54,888 nt of DNA, from NCBI GenBank assembly GCA_902727935.1, contig CACVAX010000005.1, positions 1 through 54,888 on the forward strand. The letters run 5' to 3'. The notes beneath the pieces were generated by a model that saw only the letters and a list, made by a program, of their open reading frames with translations, was not told where the DNA came from and made no database searches. The DNA is from an uncultured Sulfurovum sp. Its GTDB lineage: Bacteria > Campylobacterota > Campylobacteria > Campylobacterales > Sulfurovaceae. Shown here piece after piece: positions 34,221 to 42,904 of the stretch (its first letter is position 1; the number at the start of each line of letters is the position of its first letter). The position numbers were made by a program, and so were the translations under genes.

Positions 34221-34266
34221 TCAAAAGTGAAAAAAAATCTCAAAAGTGTCAGAAATAAGGTATAAT
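34221..34266 (+). promoter_or_regulatory. hsrA promoter with tandem direct repeats
   Basis: TCAAAAGTG occurs at 34221-34229 and 34240-34248, start to start 19 bases, and TATAAT follows at 34261-34266. The second copy covers the -35 position. Two same-facing half sites about two helical turns apart suit an OmpR-type dimer; autoregulation by HsrA is plausible, since HP1043 is reported to bind its own promoter. Confidence 0.4.
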
Positions 34267-34372
34267 TAAAGAAATATAAGTAGTTTCTTAAAAATTACTA
34301 AACTTATAAAATAATATTATTTTTTTATTAGTGTGTATATTACATATTTTGATAAAAATATATAGGATAAAG

Positions 34373-35038
34373 ATGAGAATATTAACTATTGGGTTTGATG
34401 ACGAATTCACTAAAGAGTTAGAAATTGAGCTTGAAAAATATTTTATCTGTATCGTTGATGTTGCCAGAGATTTATATGATGCAACCAATTTTACAGACTT
34501 TCGCCATTATGAATTGATTATTGTTGTTGATGAAGGTGAAAAATATACTTTAGAAAAGTATAGTAACGAAGTGAAAAAGAAAAAAAGAGAAACAAAAATT
34601 ATTGTTTTAACAGCCAATGAAAAAAATCAAATTGCACTTTTTGGTTTAGGGGTAGACGATGTTCTTGTTAACTTTATTGATTCGCCAGAAGTGATTGCTG
34701 TACGGGTACTTTCAAATATGAGAAAACTTTTTGGGACACAAATAGATGTGGGTAAACTAGTGATTGATATTGCAAATAAAAAGATTGAGTATGATGATAA
34801 AATTGTCTCTCTAAATGGCAAAACATTTGATATCTTAGCCTATTTAGCACTGCGTGAAGACAGAGTTTTTTCTAAAGATGAGATTATAAATGCACTGTGG
34901 GAAGAACCAGAATATGTTTCTGATAATACCGTTGAAGTAGCCATTAATCAAATTAGAAAACGATTAAAAAGTATTCTTGGTTTCCAAGTGATACATACGG
35001 TAAGAAGAAGAGGGTACAAGTTTTCATATGAAAAGTAG
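34373..35038 (+). CDS. hsrA: Orphan OmpR-type response regulator, HsrA/HP1043-like
   Basis: A 221-residue regulator: atypical receiver (1-115) and OmpR winged helix (125-221, with LNGKTFDILAYLALRED and AINQIRKRLK...TVRRRGYKF). The phospho-acceptor position is Val52 with Asp53 one place later (ELIIVVDEG), the same shift I recall for Helicobacter pylori HP1043, and the conserved receiver lysine is missing. It is therefore expected to work without phosphorylation, as HsrA does in coordinating growth and energy genes. The ATG at 34373 follows AGGATAAAG; a GTG at 34331 in frame has no such site. No kinase is adjacent. Confidence 0.88.
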   Translation: MRILTIGFDDEFTKELEIELEKYFICIVDVARDLYDATNFTDFRHYELIIVVDEGEKYTLEKYSNEVKKKKRETKIIVLTANEKNQIALFGLGVDDVLVNFIDSPEVIAVRVLSNMRKLFGTQIDVGKLVIDIANKKIEYDDKIVSLNGKTFDILAYLALREDRVFSKDEIINALWEEPEYVSDNTVEVAINQIRKRLKSILGFQVIHTVRRRGYKFSYEK

Positions 35039-35059
35039 GGGTAAACCCTACGAGTTTTT
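35035..35059. terminator. Bidirectional terminator between hsrA and the MBL hydrolase gene
   Basis: GTAGGG-GTAAA-CCCTAC (35035-35051) is a 6-base-pair stem containing both stop codons; GAGTTTTT follows on the plus strand and TTTT on the minus strand, so it serves both genes. Confidence 0.7.
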
Positions 35060-35650
35060 AACTGTGTTAATCCAATAAGACATGACTTTTTGTTCTTGTT
35101 TTAAAGTCGTACTCATACCATGACCAGGGTAGATGGTGAAGTCTCCATCAATTTTCATGGCTTTTTCTAAACTTTTGACCATTTTATCTCCCGATGAAAA
35201 TGGAAAATCCCAACGTCCTATGGATTGTTGAAAAAGAAAATCACCAGAAAACCAAACATCTTTTATTTCTATAATAGAGTTTCCTGGGGTATGTCCAGCA
35301 AATTGTCTATATTGAATTTCAATACCTTGTATATTGATTTTTTCATCTCCCTCAACCAAATAATCAGCTGTCGACTCTGGAACATTTTGTCCTAAAGGAC
35401 AACGCTCCAACATAAAAGCATCTTCTTTTTGAATGTAGAGAGGTATATTAAATTCATTTTGAAGTATATCATTTGACCAAACATGATCAAAATGTCCATG
35501 GGTATTTAAGATAGCAATGGGATTGCTTGTGTTCTCTTTTACCCATTGTGTAGCTCCCATGCCAGGGTCAATAATCAAGTCTTTATTATCTATGGTAACA
35601 ATATAACAATTTGTTTGGGTAGCCCCCATAGGTTTAAATTTTATTTCCAT
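35048..35650 (-). CDS. MBL-fold metallo-hydrolase (glyoxalase II-like)
   Basis: A 200-residue metallo-beta-lactamase-fold protein. The zinc motif NTHGHFDHVW (HxHxDH) is near residue 50, followed by GHTPGNS near 119, GDFLF near 137 and PGHG near 174, giving a full dinuclear metal set. Members hydrolyse thioesters such as S-lactoylglutathione or related compounds; glutathione is rare in this phylum, so the substrate is open. The gene is divergent from the DUF455 gene with only 27 bases between the two starts. Confidence 0.92.
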   Translation of the reverse strand: MEIKFKPMGATQTNCYIVTIDNKDLIIDPGMGATQWVKENTSNPIAILNTHGHFDHVWSNDILQNEFNIPLYIQKEDAFMLERCPLGQNVPESTADYLVEGDEKINIQGIEIQYRQFAGHTPGNSIIEIKDVWFSGDFLFQQSIGRWDFPFSSGDKMVKSLEKAMKIDGDFTIYPGHGMSTTLKQEQKVMSYWINTVKNS

Positions 35651-35677
35651 TATGATGCCTTTAGGTTATAATATGCT

Positions 35678-36484
35678 ATGAATTTTTATAAAATATTAGA
35701 AGAAGCGATAGAGAGTGATTGCATCGCTACTAAAGAAAAATTAACAGAGCAATGTTTGCTGTATTGTAGCCAAAATGAAGTAATAAATGAGCTTGAAATA
35801 AAACCCAAAAATTTTACTTCCCCTTCTTATATAAATAAATGTCAGATAGTTGAACCAAAGGCACTAAAAACACGTAAAGATTTTCATACCAAAGAAGGAT
35901 TAGCTACCCTTGTTCATGCAATTGCACACATTGAATATTCAGCCATAGATTTAGCGTTAGATGCTGTTTATCGTTACCCTCATATGTGTCAATCCTATAA
36001 AGTAGATTGGTTGGAAGTTGCTCAAGATGAAATTAGACATTATTTGATGCTAGAGGAACTTTTAGCTGAATTAGGATTTGTTTATGGAGACTTTTCGGTA
36101 CATTCTGGGCTTTTTGATGCCTTGGTTGAGACGGCAGAAAATCATTTGGATAGAATGGCTGTAGTGCCACGTTATTATGAAGCCAGTGGTTTAGATGTAA
36201 CACCTCAGATACTAAAGAAGCTTGACAACAAAAAAAAGTTACCTTTTGTAGCAAAATTTATTAAGATTTTAAATATTATTTATGTTGAAGAGATCGAACA
36301 TGTGCAAAAAGGTGACCATTGGTTTAAAGTTTTATGTAAAGAAGAAAACAAAGATATTAATATTTACTTTGAAATTTTAAAAAAATATAAGATTATGGAC
36401 AAAAATAGACCACATTTGAATAAAAAAGCCAGAATAGAAGCAGGGTTTACAATTTCAGAGATAGAGTTATTAGGTAAAAGCTAA
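35678..36484 (+). CDS. DUF455 ferritin-like protein
   Basis: A 268-residue protein. HTKEGLATLVHAIAHIEYSAIDLALD near residues 69-94, AQDEIRHYLMLEELL near 112-126 and EEIEHVQKGDHWF near 207-219 provide the Glu and His residues of a ferritin-like di-iron centre, the DUF455 arrangement. The family is widespread in Proteobacteria; its reaction is not established. The start has no strong ribosome site (TTTAGG 12 bases upstream). It is divergent from the MBL hydrolase and 146 bases before the DegT-family gene. Confidence 0.85.
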   Translation: MNFYKILEEAIESDCIATKEKLTEQCLLYCSQNEVINELEIKPKNFTSPSYINKCQIVEPKALKTRKDFHTKEGLATLVHAIAHIEYSAIDLALDAVYRYPHMCQSYKVDWLEVAQDEIRHYLMLEELLAELGFVYGDFSVHSGLFDALVETAENHLDRMAVVPRYYEASGLDVTPQILKKLDNKKKLPFVAKFIKILNIIYVEEIEHVQKGDHWFKVLCKEENKDINIYFEILKKYKIMDKNRPHLNKKARIEAGFTISEIELLGKS

Positions 36485-36600
36485 GAATAAATAGTCATAA
36501 TCCTTGATTATATATTAAAAGTTTAACATAAATACAAAAATAACTAAAAAAAACATTATTAAATATATTGTGTTTAACATTATATTTAATATAAATAGAG

Positions 36601-36606
36601 TATAAT
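36601..36606 (+). promoter_or_regulatory. -10 box for the DegT-lpxK-argB operon
   Basis: TATAAT lies 34 bases before the ATG at 36640. Two copies of GTTTAACAT (36521-36529 and 36572-36580) lie upstream, the second near the -35 position. Confidence 0.5.
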
Positions 36607-36639
36607 CATTCTACATAAAATTAAATAAAAGTGAAAAAA

Positions 36640-37776
36640 ATGCAAAATACAATAGAATTTTTTAAACCATCGATTCAGGAAAATACAAAAAAATATATAG
36701 ATGATGTTTTAAACTTTTCAGATAATGGAAAAGTTGAAAAACTTGAAAATGCTGTTAAAAAGTTTATTGGTTGTGAACATGCACTTGCTACAACCAGTGG
36801 AACTGCTGCCTTGCATCTTGCCATGTGTGCTTTAGATTTTAAAAGAGGAGATAAGGTAATCTGTAGTATTAATGTTTTTCCCTCAATACCTCAGGCTGTA
36901 AGACATTTTGATGCTGAACCTATATTTGTAGATATTGAAGGAGAAAACTATAATATAGACTTGGTAAATTTAGAAGCTGCCTTAAAGAAAAATAAAAGTA
37001 AAAAGCTCAAAGCCATTGTGTTAAATCATATGGCAGGAAACATTGTGGATTTGGAAGCTGTTTATGAAATGGCTAAAGAATATAATGTAAAAGTTATTGA
37101 AGATGCATCAAATGCTTTAGGGGCTAAATATAAAGGAAATTATATTGGAAATACAGGTGCAGACATCACGGTATTTTCATTTGCACCACATTTATGTAAC
37201 TCCACGGTTAATGGGGGAATTCTTATTTGTAAAGAAGCATCGGTTGATGAACGTGCGAAACTCCTTAGTTTTCATGGTATGAAAAATAGACAGTGTGATA
37301 CATTCGGTACGGTAAACTATATTTATGATGTCGTAGATATTGGTTGGAAGTATGATTTAAGTCAATTAGAAGCAGCCTACTGTTTGGCTGAATTTGAAGC
37401 ACTTAATAAGACCTTACGAAGACGAAAAGAGATTGCTGGTATTTATAGTAAAGAATTGGCTGATATCAAACATGTTAGCTTACCTAAAATTGAAAATGAC
37501 GCTGTACTCTCTCAATACATTGTAGAGATTGACAAAAATCGTGATCATTTTGTGGGTCAATTAAAAAATGAAGGTATTAATATTTCTGTACACTATATGC
37601 CTCTACATTTAACAGAGTATTATAAACAAAAATATACAATGAAAGTTTTTGATTATTCTGTTGCATTGGGTTGTTTCCAACGGGTTATGTCTTTACCTAT
37701 GTATGCTTCTTTAACAAATGAAGAAATTAAGCGTGTTTGTACAGCCATTAAAAAAGTTGCGAATGCACACATCTAA
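36640..37776 (+). CDS. DegT/DnrJ/EryC1/StrS-fold protein without the PLP lysine
   Basis: A 378-residue protein of the sugar aminotransferase fold. TTSGTAALHLAM (phosphate-binding) and VIEDASNALGAKYKG with Asp155, which holds the pyridine nitrogen, are intact. The Schiff-base block, usually SFHPxKxxTTGEGG, reads FSFAPHLCNSTVNGG: the lysine place is Leu185 (TTA, 37192-37194), with His184 and Cys186 beside it. ColD-type dehydratases carry His at this place; Leu fits neither. The product may bind PLP or PMP without forming an aldimine, or may have lost catalysis. GTG at 36631 is an alternative start; neither has a clear ribosome site. It overlaps lpxK by 14 bases, hinting at lipid A or surface sugar work. 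Confidence 0.85.
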   Translation: MQNTIEFFKPSIQENTKKYIDDVLNFSDNGKVEKLENAVKKFIGCEHALATTSGTAALHLAMCALDFKRGDKVICSINVFPSIPQAVRHFDAEPIFVDIEGENYNIDLVNLEAALKKNKSKKLKAIVLNHMAGNIVDLEAVYEMAKEYNVKVIEDASNALGAKYKGNYIGNTGADITVFSFAPHLCNSTVNGGILICKEASVDERAKLLSFHGMKNRQCDTFGTVNYIYDVVDIGWKYDLSQLEAAYCLAEFEALNKTLRRRKEIAGIYSKELADIKHVSLPKIENDAVLSQYIVEIDKNRDHFVGQLKNEGINISVHYMPLHLTEYYKQKYTMKVFDYSVALGCFQRVMSLPMYASLTNEEIKRVCTAIKKVANAHI

Positions 37777-38695
37777 GTTAACGCTTTTTTTTGAACGGCT
37801 TTTTTTCAAACCCAATCTTTTTGATTGGGTTTTAATTTTACTTCTTTCCCCCTTTTCTCTTATCTATGCTCATATTATGTTGTTCAGACGTTTATTTACT
37901 TTTAAAAAATCTTATGCTGTACCCATTGTGAGTATTGGAAATTTAACAGTTGGTGGTTCAGGTAAAACGCCTTTTGTAATTGCTTTAGCCAAACATTATG
38001 ATAATGCTTATATTATTTCCAGAGGTTATGGACGAGAGAGTAGGGGCTTAGTTGAAGTGAGTAGAAGAGGGCAAATTCTTACAGATGTCTTTAACTCTGG
38101 TGATGAGGCAATGCTTATGGCGAAATCTCTTCCAGATGCTTCTGTCATGGTCAGTGAGAATCGTGAAGTAGCGATAGAGAAAGCCATTGAAAACAGTGCA
38201 AAGGTGATTTTTTTAGATGATGGCTTTAATAGAGTCAACATTAAAAAATATGAAATATTACTGTTTCCGAAAAAAATTGTTAATTATTTTACCTTTCCAG
38301 CTGGACCTTTTAGAGAATTTTTCTTTATGAAGTATTTTGCCAATCTAGTTTTATATGAAGAGATAGACTTTAAAAGAATCGTTGAAACAGAGAACAAAAC
38401 AGAAAAAATGTTATTGTTAACAGCCATTTCTAATCCAGAAAGATTAAAGCCTTTTTTACCCAAAGGTGTGGTAGGAGAAGTTTATTTGGATGACCATGCC
38501 TATTTTAATGAGCGAGAAGTAGAAGAAAAATTTGTAAATTCAACTGCTACTTCTCTTTTGGTCACGGAAAAAGATGCAGTCAAAATGAAAGAGTTTAAGT
38601 TTCCTTTGTCAGTCATGAAGTTAAAATTACAAATTAAAAATCAAGCCTTAGAAAATATTCATAAATACATAGAGGAACATGCAAATGAAAGATAA
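37763..38695 (+). CDS. lpxK: Tetraacyldisaccharide 4'-kinase
   Basis: A 310-residue lipid A kinase with a membrane-interacting start (FFERLFFKPNLFDWVLILLLSP), Walker A VGGSGKTPFV near 54-63, and FLDDGFNRV near 151. It phosphorylates the 4' position of the lipid A disaccharide at the inner membrane. The frame is open from 37718, but the ATG at 37763 begins the usual family N-terminus, so that is chosen; it lies inside the end of the DegT-family gene. The 3' end overlaps argB by 11 bases. Confidence 0.93.
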   Translation: MHTSKLTLFFERLFFKPNLFDWVLILLLSPFSLIYAHIMLFRRLFTFKKSYAVPIVSIGNLTVGGSGKTPFVIALAKHYDNAYIISRGYGRESRGLVEVSRRGQILTDVFNSGDEAMLMAKSLPDASVMVSENREVAIEKAIENSAKVIFLDDGFNRVNIKKYEILLFPKKIVNYFTFPAGPFREFFFMKYFANLVLYEEIDFKRIVETENKTEKMLLLTAISNPERLKPFLPKGVVGEVYLDDHAYFNEREVEEKFVNSTATSLLVTEKDAVKMKEFKFPLSVMKLKLQIKNQALENIHKYIEEHANER

Positions 38696-39536
38696 AATAG
38701 AAGTCGTTAAAACACTCTTAGAAGCTTTACCCTACATTAAAAAATTTAGAGATGAAAAAATAGTCATTAAGTATGGTGGTTCAGCACAAACTTCAGAAGT
38801 TTTAAAACAAAAATTTGCACAAGATATTGTACTCTTACATACCGTGGGAATGAAGCCAATTGTGGTTCATGGTGGAGGAAAAAGCATTACTGATATGTTA
38901 GATAAGTTGGGTGTTGATACCAAGTTTGTAGATGGACAGCGTGTGACGAGTAAAGAAGTGATGCGTATAGCAGAAATGGTACTTTCTGGCTCTATCAATA
39001 AAGAAATTGTCTCTCTTTTAAACAATCAAGGGGGTAAAGCTGTTGGTATTTCAGGTAAAGATGCTAATTTTTTAGAAGCGATTCCTAAAGATTTTGAGAA
39101 CTTTGGTTACACAGGGGTGATTCAACATGTTAACCCCGAAATAGCTTGTAATATTATTGATGATGGTTTTGTTCCTGTGATTGCTCCGATTGCTGCTTCA
39201 TCAAATGTGGGTCACCCTGGCTTTAATATCAATGCTGATTTAGCAGCCAGTCAAGTAGCCATAGCACTACAAGCTAGAAAAGTAGTATTTTTAACCGATA
39301 CACCAGGTGTTTTAGATGCCAATATGGAACTGATATCAACCATGGACATAGATAAAACAAATGCACTTAAAAAAGAGGGTACGATTAATGGTGGTATGGT
39401 ACCCAAGGTAGATGCTTGTATTGATGCCTTACGTGGAGGTGTTAAAAAAGCACATATTATTGACGGTCGCGTAGAACACTCTATTTTATTGGAAATTTTA
39501 ACTTCTTCAGGTATTGGGACTTGTATTGAGTTATAA
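38685..39536 (+). CDS. argB: Acetylglutamate kinase
   Basis: A 283-residue amino acid kinase with IKYGGSAQ near 28, VHGGGKSI near 62 and VFLTDTPGVLD near 205, all standard ArgB blocks. It phosphorylates N-acetylglutamate, the second step in arginine synthesis. An ATG at 38679 exists, but GAGGAA (38672-38677) is seven bases from the ATG at 38685 and only one base from the earlier one. It overlaps lpxK, so translation is probably coupled. ArgB is often controlled by PII proteins elsewhere; two PII-fold proteins are encoded in this window, but no link is shown. Confidence 0.96.
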   Translation: MKDKIEVVKTLLEALPYIKKFRDEKIVIKYGGSAQTSEVLKQKFAQDIVLLHTVGMKPIVVHGGGKSITDMLDKLGVDTKFVDGQRVTSKEVMRIAEMVLSGSINKEIVSLLNNQGGKAVGISGKDANFLEAIPKDFENFGYTGVIQHVNPEIACNIIDDGFVPVIAPIAASSNVGHPGFNINADLAASQVAIALQARKVVFLTDTPGVLDANMELISTMDIDKTNALKKEGTINGGMVPKVDACIDALRGGVKKAHIIDGRVEHSILLEILTSSGIGTCIEL

Positions 39537-39621
39537 ACTATTGATTCATATTTTATAATATTTTTTACTTAGAATAATAAGTTACATTAATTTTAAGGAT
39601 TTAACAAGTTTATCAATTTAT

Positions 39622-39651
39622 TTGTTTAATTCTTAGTATTTGCAGTATAAT
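39622..39651 (+). promoter_or_regulatory. Promoter placed against the DUF1538 start codon
   Basis: TTGTTT (39622-39627) and TATAAT (39646-39651) are 18 bases apart, and the ATG is at 39657, five bases after the -10 box. Transcription would begin at or inside the start codon, so the mRNA may be leaderless. Confidence 0.45.
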
Positions 39652-39656
39652 ATTGC

Positions 39657-41159
39657 ATGAATGAGAGTATAAAAATATTTCTTGAAGACCTTAAAAACTC
39701 CTTTAAAGACCTTCTTCCTATTATTATTGTTGTAGCATTTTTCCAAACTTTTATTATTCAAGCAATGCCTGAAAATTTACTATCTATTACTATTGGTTTA
39801 ACCATTGTCGCTATAGGATTAGCATTGTTTATTAGAGGTTTGGAGCTGGGTATATTTCCGATTGGTGAAAATTTAGCCGTTGATTTTGCTAAAAAAGGTT
39901 CAGTTTTTTGGCTTTTGCTTTTTGCATTTACCATTGGTTTTTCTACTACGGTTGCTGAACCAGCATTGATTGCCATTGCCCAAAAAGCAGCTGTTATTTC
40001 AGGTGGATTAGTAGATGCTTTTTGGCTTAGAATGACGGTAGCACTCTCGGTTGGATTCGCGATTACCTTGGGTACTTTACGGATTTTATTAGGGCATCCT
40101 ATTCAGTATTATATTATTGCTGGATATATCCTAGTAGTTGTGGTTACTTTTTTTGCACCCAAAGAGATTATTGGGTTGGCTTATGATAGTGGAGGAGTGA
40201 CCACCTCAACGGTTACCGTACCGTTAGTAGCAGCATTGGGTATTGGACTCTCTTCAAGTATTAAAGGGCGTAATCCAGCCATTGATGGGTTTGGGCTTAT
40301 TGCTTTTGCTTCTTTGACCCCTATGATATTTGTGCAAGTTTATGGCATTATTGTTTATTCATTTGGAGATGCTTCTACGGTTCTTAATACGCTTACTGTA
40401 GCACAAGAAGTAGTTAAAGAAGAAGGTTTTTCACTCAAAGAGATATTTTTTGGATTTTTGGGAGTTATTAAAGATGTTGCTCCTATTTTAATTGTAATTT
40501 TCTTTTTTCAATATGCCATTATTAAAAAATCTGTACCCTATTTACCTAAAATCATTGTTGGTATTGTTATGGTTATTTTAGGACTTGATGCTTTTATTGT
40601 TGGTTTGGAAATGGGACTTTTCCCTATTGGAGAGAGCATTGCATTTGCATTAACTTCTATGGGGAATAATGGGCTGATTTATCTTTTTGCCTTTCTCATT
40701 GGTTTTTCAACCACCATGGCAGAACCAGCATTATTGGCGATTGCCATTAAAGCAGAAGAGATTTCAGAGGGTAACATAAAGCAAAATGTACTGCGTTTTG
40801 TGGTAGCATTAGGAGTGGCAATTGGGATTGCCTTAGGTGCTTATCGTTTGGTTTCTGGTGACCAAATTCACTATTATATTATTGCAGGATATTCAATTGT
40901 TATCTTATTAACGTATTTTGCACCCAAATATATTATTCCCATTGCCTATGACAGTGGAGGAGTGACTACTTCAACGGTGACCGTACCCTTGGTAGCAGCT
41001 TTAGGATTAGGGTTGGCACAAAATATTGAAGGAAGAGACCCTCTTATTGATGGATTTGGGCTTATTGCTTTTGCTTCATTGTTTCCCATGTTAACGGTGA
41101 TGGGCTATGGAATTTATGGTGATTATAAAAAACGACAATTAAATAAGGAGACTGCATGA
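39657..41159 (+). CDS. Duplicated DUF1538 membrane protein
   Basis: A 500-residue inner-membrane protein made of two copies of DUF1538 in tandem. The halves align with a constant offset of 255 residues: FPIGE at 67 and 322, AEPAL at 100 and 355, [14 protein letters not shown] at 176 and 431. Both halves contain about six membrane segments. Internal duplication with identical polar motifs inside the membrane is the mark of a transporter or channel with inverted or parallel repeats. The substrate is unknown to me. The last codons overlap the PII-like gene by four bases, and a CBS-domain gene follows. Confidence 0.88.
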   Translation: MNESIKIFLEDLKNSFKDLLPIIIVVAFFQTFIIQAMPENLLSITIGLTIVAIGLALFIRGLELGIFPIGENLAVDFAKKGSVFWLLLFAFTIGFSTTVAEPALIAIAQKAAVISGGLVDAFWLRMTVALSVGFAITLGTLRILLGHPIQYYIIAGYILVVVVTFFAPKEIIGLAYDSGGVTTSTVTVPLVAALGIGLSSSIKGRNPAIDGFGLIAFASLTPMIFVQVYGIIVYSFGDASTVLNTLTVAQEVVKEEGFSLKEIFFGFLGVIKDVAPILIVIFFFQYAIIKKSVPYLPKIIVGIVMVILGLDAFIVGLEMGLFPIGESIAFALTSMGNNGLIYLFAFLIGFSTTMAEPALLAIAIKAEEISEGNIKQNVLRFVVALGVAIGIALGAYRLVSGDQIHYYIIAGYSIVILLTYFAPKYIIPIAYDSGGVTTSTVTVPLVAALGLGLAQNIEGRDPLIDGFGLIAFASLFPMLTVMGYGIYGDYKKRQLNKETA

Positions 41160-41506
41160 AGTTTACAGCACTGGTTGCAATAATTGAAGATAAAGATGAG
41201 GAAGCAGCGATTGATGTGGCAAAAGAAGCTGGAGCAGGTGGGGTAACCATCCTTCATGGTAAGAACATTGGTTTAGAAGAGAAAAAAGTCTTTTTTGGTT
41301 TAACTTTAGAAGAGAATGTTTCTGTATTACTTTTTGTTTTACCGAGAAAACTTTCGATGAAAGTGATGAAGGCTATACGTAGTAAATTTGATTTAGACAA
41401 TGCTAAAAATGCTGGATTGGTATTTACTTTACCTTTAAGTCATGTGGCAGGTTTAGACATGAATGAATTGCATAAATTTGAAGATGATATTAAGTCAATG
41501 ATATAG
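41156..41506 (+). CDS. PII-like protein coupled to DUF1538
   Basis: A 116-residue protein of the PII-like ferredoxin fold: [28 protein letters not shown], then TILHGKNIG and [10 protein letters not shown] as strands. The T-loop is short and the uridylylation tyrosine of true PII is absent, as is the C-terminal RxRTGE. Its start overlaps the stop of the DUF1538 gene (ATGA), so it is translated with the membrane protein. PII-like proteins usually sit on a transporter and react to nucleotides or metabolites; that role is inferred here from coupling. Confidence 0.82.
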   Translation: MKFTALVAIIEDKDEEAAIDVAKEAGAGGVTILHGKNIGLEEKKVFFGLTLEENVSVLLFVLPRKLSMKVMKAIRSKFDLDNAKNAGLVFTLPLSHVAGLDMNELHKFEDDIKSMI

Positions 41507-41554
41507 TCTAAAATGTTAAAATATATTTTGAAATATTTAAAAAAGGAAGATTAA

Positions 41555-41953
41555 ATGTTAGTTGAAAATGTGATGACTCCAGCAGCAGGACTTATTAAAA
41601 TCTCTCCCATGTCAACCGTACGTGATGCGTTAAAACTTATGAAAGAAAATAAAGTTCGTTCTGTTATTGTAGAAAAAAATGGTGAGCATGGTGCTTATGG
41701 TTTGGTTACTTTTAAAAATATTCTGCAGAGTATTGTTGCTGAGGACGGTGATATAGATTTATTGAATGTTTATGATGTTGCCAACATGCCAGCTTTTTCT
41801 GTTTCGGGGAAATTAGACATACAGTATGCAGCTAAGTTGATGATAAATTCAAGTATTAAACGTTTGCTAGTGATTGATAACAATGAACTTTTAGGTATTT
41901 TGACCATGTCAGACATTGTGGGTGTATTGATGGACAGTGTTGAAGAACTCTAA
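41555..41953 (+). CDS. CBS-domain pair protein
   Basis: A 132-residue protein made only of two CBS domains: VENVMTPAAGLIKISPMSTVRDALKLM at the start and MPAFSVSGKLDIQYAAKLMI with KRLLVIDNNELLGILTMSDIV in the second half. CBS pairs bind adenosyl ligands (AMP, ATP, SAM) and gate transporters or enzymes. It lies 48 bases after the PII-like gene, with AAAGGAAGA as ribosome site, and 9 bases before the radical SAM gene. It may be the third part of the DUF1538 module. Confidence 0.88.
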   Translation: MLVENVMTPAAGLIKISPMSTVRDALKLMKENKVRSVIVEKNGEHGAYGLVTFKNILQSIVAEDGDIDLLNVYDVANMPAFSVSGKLDIQYAAKLMINSSIKRLLVIDNNELLGILTMSDIVGVLMDSVEEL

Positions 41954-41962
41954 AGTTTAATC

Positions 41963-42877
41963 ATGCAAATAATCTTTGGACCCGTTAATTCCAGACGTTT
42001 TGGAAAATCTTTAGGCATAGATCTAAGCCCTTCAAAAAAACAGTGTAATTTTGATTGTCTCTATTGTGAATTAGCTCCAGCACCAACAGTAGATGCTTAT
42101 GATGAGGTGGTTTCAGTAGAAGAGATTATGAAGGCACTGAACAACACCTTAGGTGAACATCAAGACATTGATGCCTTAACCGTTACAGCTAATGGTGAAC
42201 CCACTCTCTACCATCATTTATCAGAACTTATGGATGAGATTAACAAGGTAAAAGGCACTATCAAAACGCTTATACTCTCTAATGCTGCGAATATTCATGA
42301 ACCTTCTATTCAAGAAGCATTGCAAAAATTTGATACGGTTAAACTCTCTTTGGATTGTGCAACGCCACGTTGTTTAAAACGTCTTGACAGAGCGCATAAA
42401 AGTATTGATGTTGAAGAGATTAAATCTGGCATGTTAAGTTTTAAAGCGAAGTTCTCTAAACCTTTGATTATTGAAATTCTTTTTGTTAAAGGAGTTAATG
42501 ATGGCGAGGAAGAGATAGAAGCTTTAAATAAGTATCTACTAATGCTTAAACCCACTCGTATTGATATTGGAACAATTGATAGACCTCCTGCTTATTATGT
42601 TGAGCCTTTAGCCTATGAAGCGTTACGAAAAATATCTTTAAAGTTTGATGCAAATTTACCTATTTATATTGCCTCAAGAAAAACTGTCATAGGTGAACCT
42701 TCAGCTTATTCAAGAGAAGATATTTTAGAAACCATTAAAAAACGACCTCTTACTCTGGCTGATATCGAAGTATTGTTTGATAGTGCAAGTAAAATAAGAT
42801 TGAAAAAACTGATAGATGAAAAAAAGATAGAGATAGAAAATTGTGCTGGGTATGATTTTTTTGTAAAAAATACTTAG
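41963..42877 (+). CDS. Radical SAM protein (COG0731-like)
   Basis: A 304-residue enzyme with the radical SAM cluster motif CNFDCLYC (CxxxCxxC, residues 28-35) after an N-terminal GPVNSRRFGKSLGIDL. TVTANGEPTLYHH and GTIDRPPAYYVEP are characteristic of the COG0731 group of Fe-S oxidoreductases, whose substrate is not established. The last 60 residues form a small helical domain that looks like a winged helix. It is nine bases after the CBS gene, but its relation to the DUF1538 module is unclear. Confidence 0.88.
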   Translation: MQIIFGPVNSRRFGKSLGIDLSPSKKQCNFDCLYCELAPAPTVDAYDEVVSVEEIMKALNNTLGEHQDIDALTVTANGEPTLYHHLSELMDEINKVKGTIKTLILSNAANIHEPSIQEALQKFDTVKLSLDCATPRCLKRLDRAHKSIDVEEIKSGMLSFKAKFSKPLIIEILFVKGVNDGEEEIEALNKYLLMLKPTRIDIGTIDRPPAYYVEPLAYEALRKISLKFDANLPIYIASRKTVIGEPSAYSREDILETIKKRPLTLADIEVLFDSASKIRLKKLIDEKKIEIENCAGYDFFVKNT

Positions 42878-42904
42878 GGCAAGTGCTAAAAGCATAAAAA
42901 TCTC

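Noticed and set aside
34331-34372. GTG start giving hsrA a 14-residue extension
   Set aside because: No ribosome site, and the receiver fold begins exactly at the ATG at 34373.
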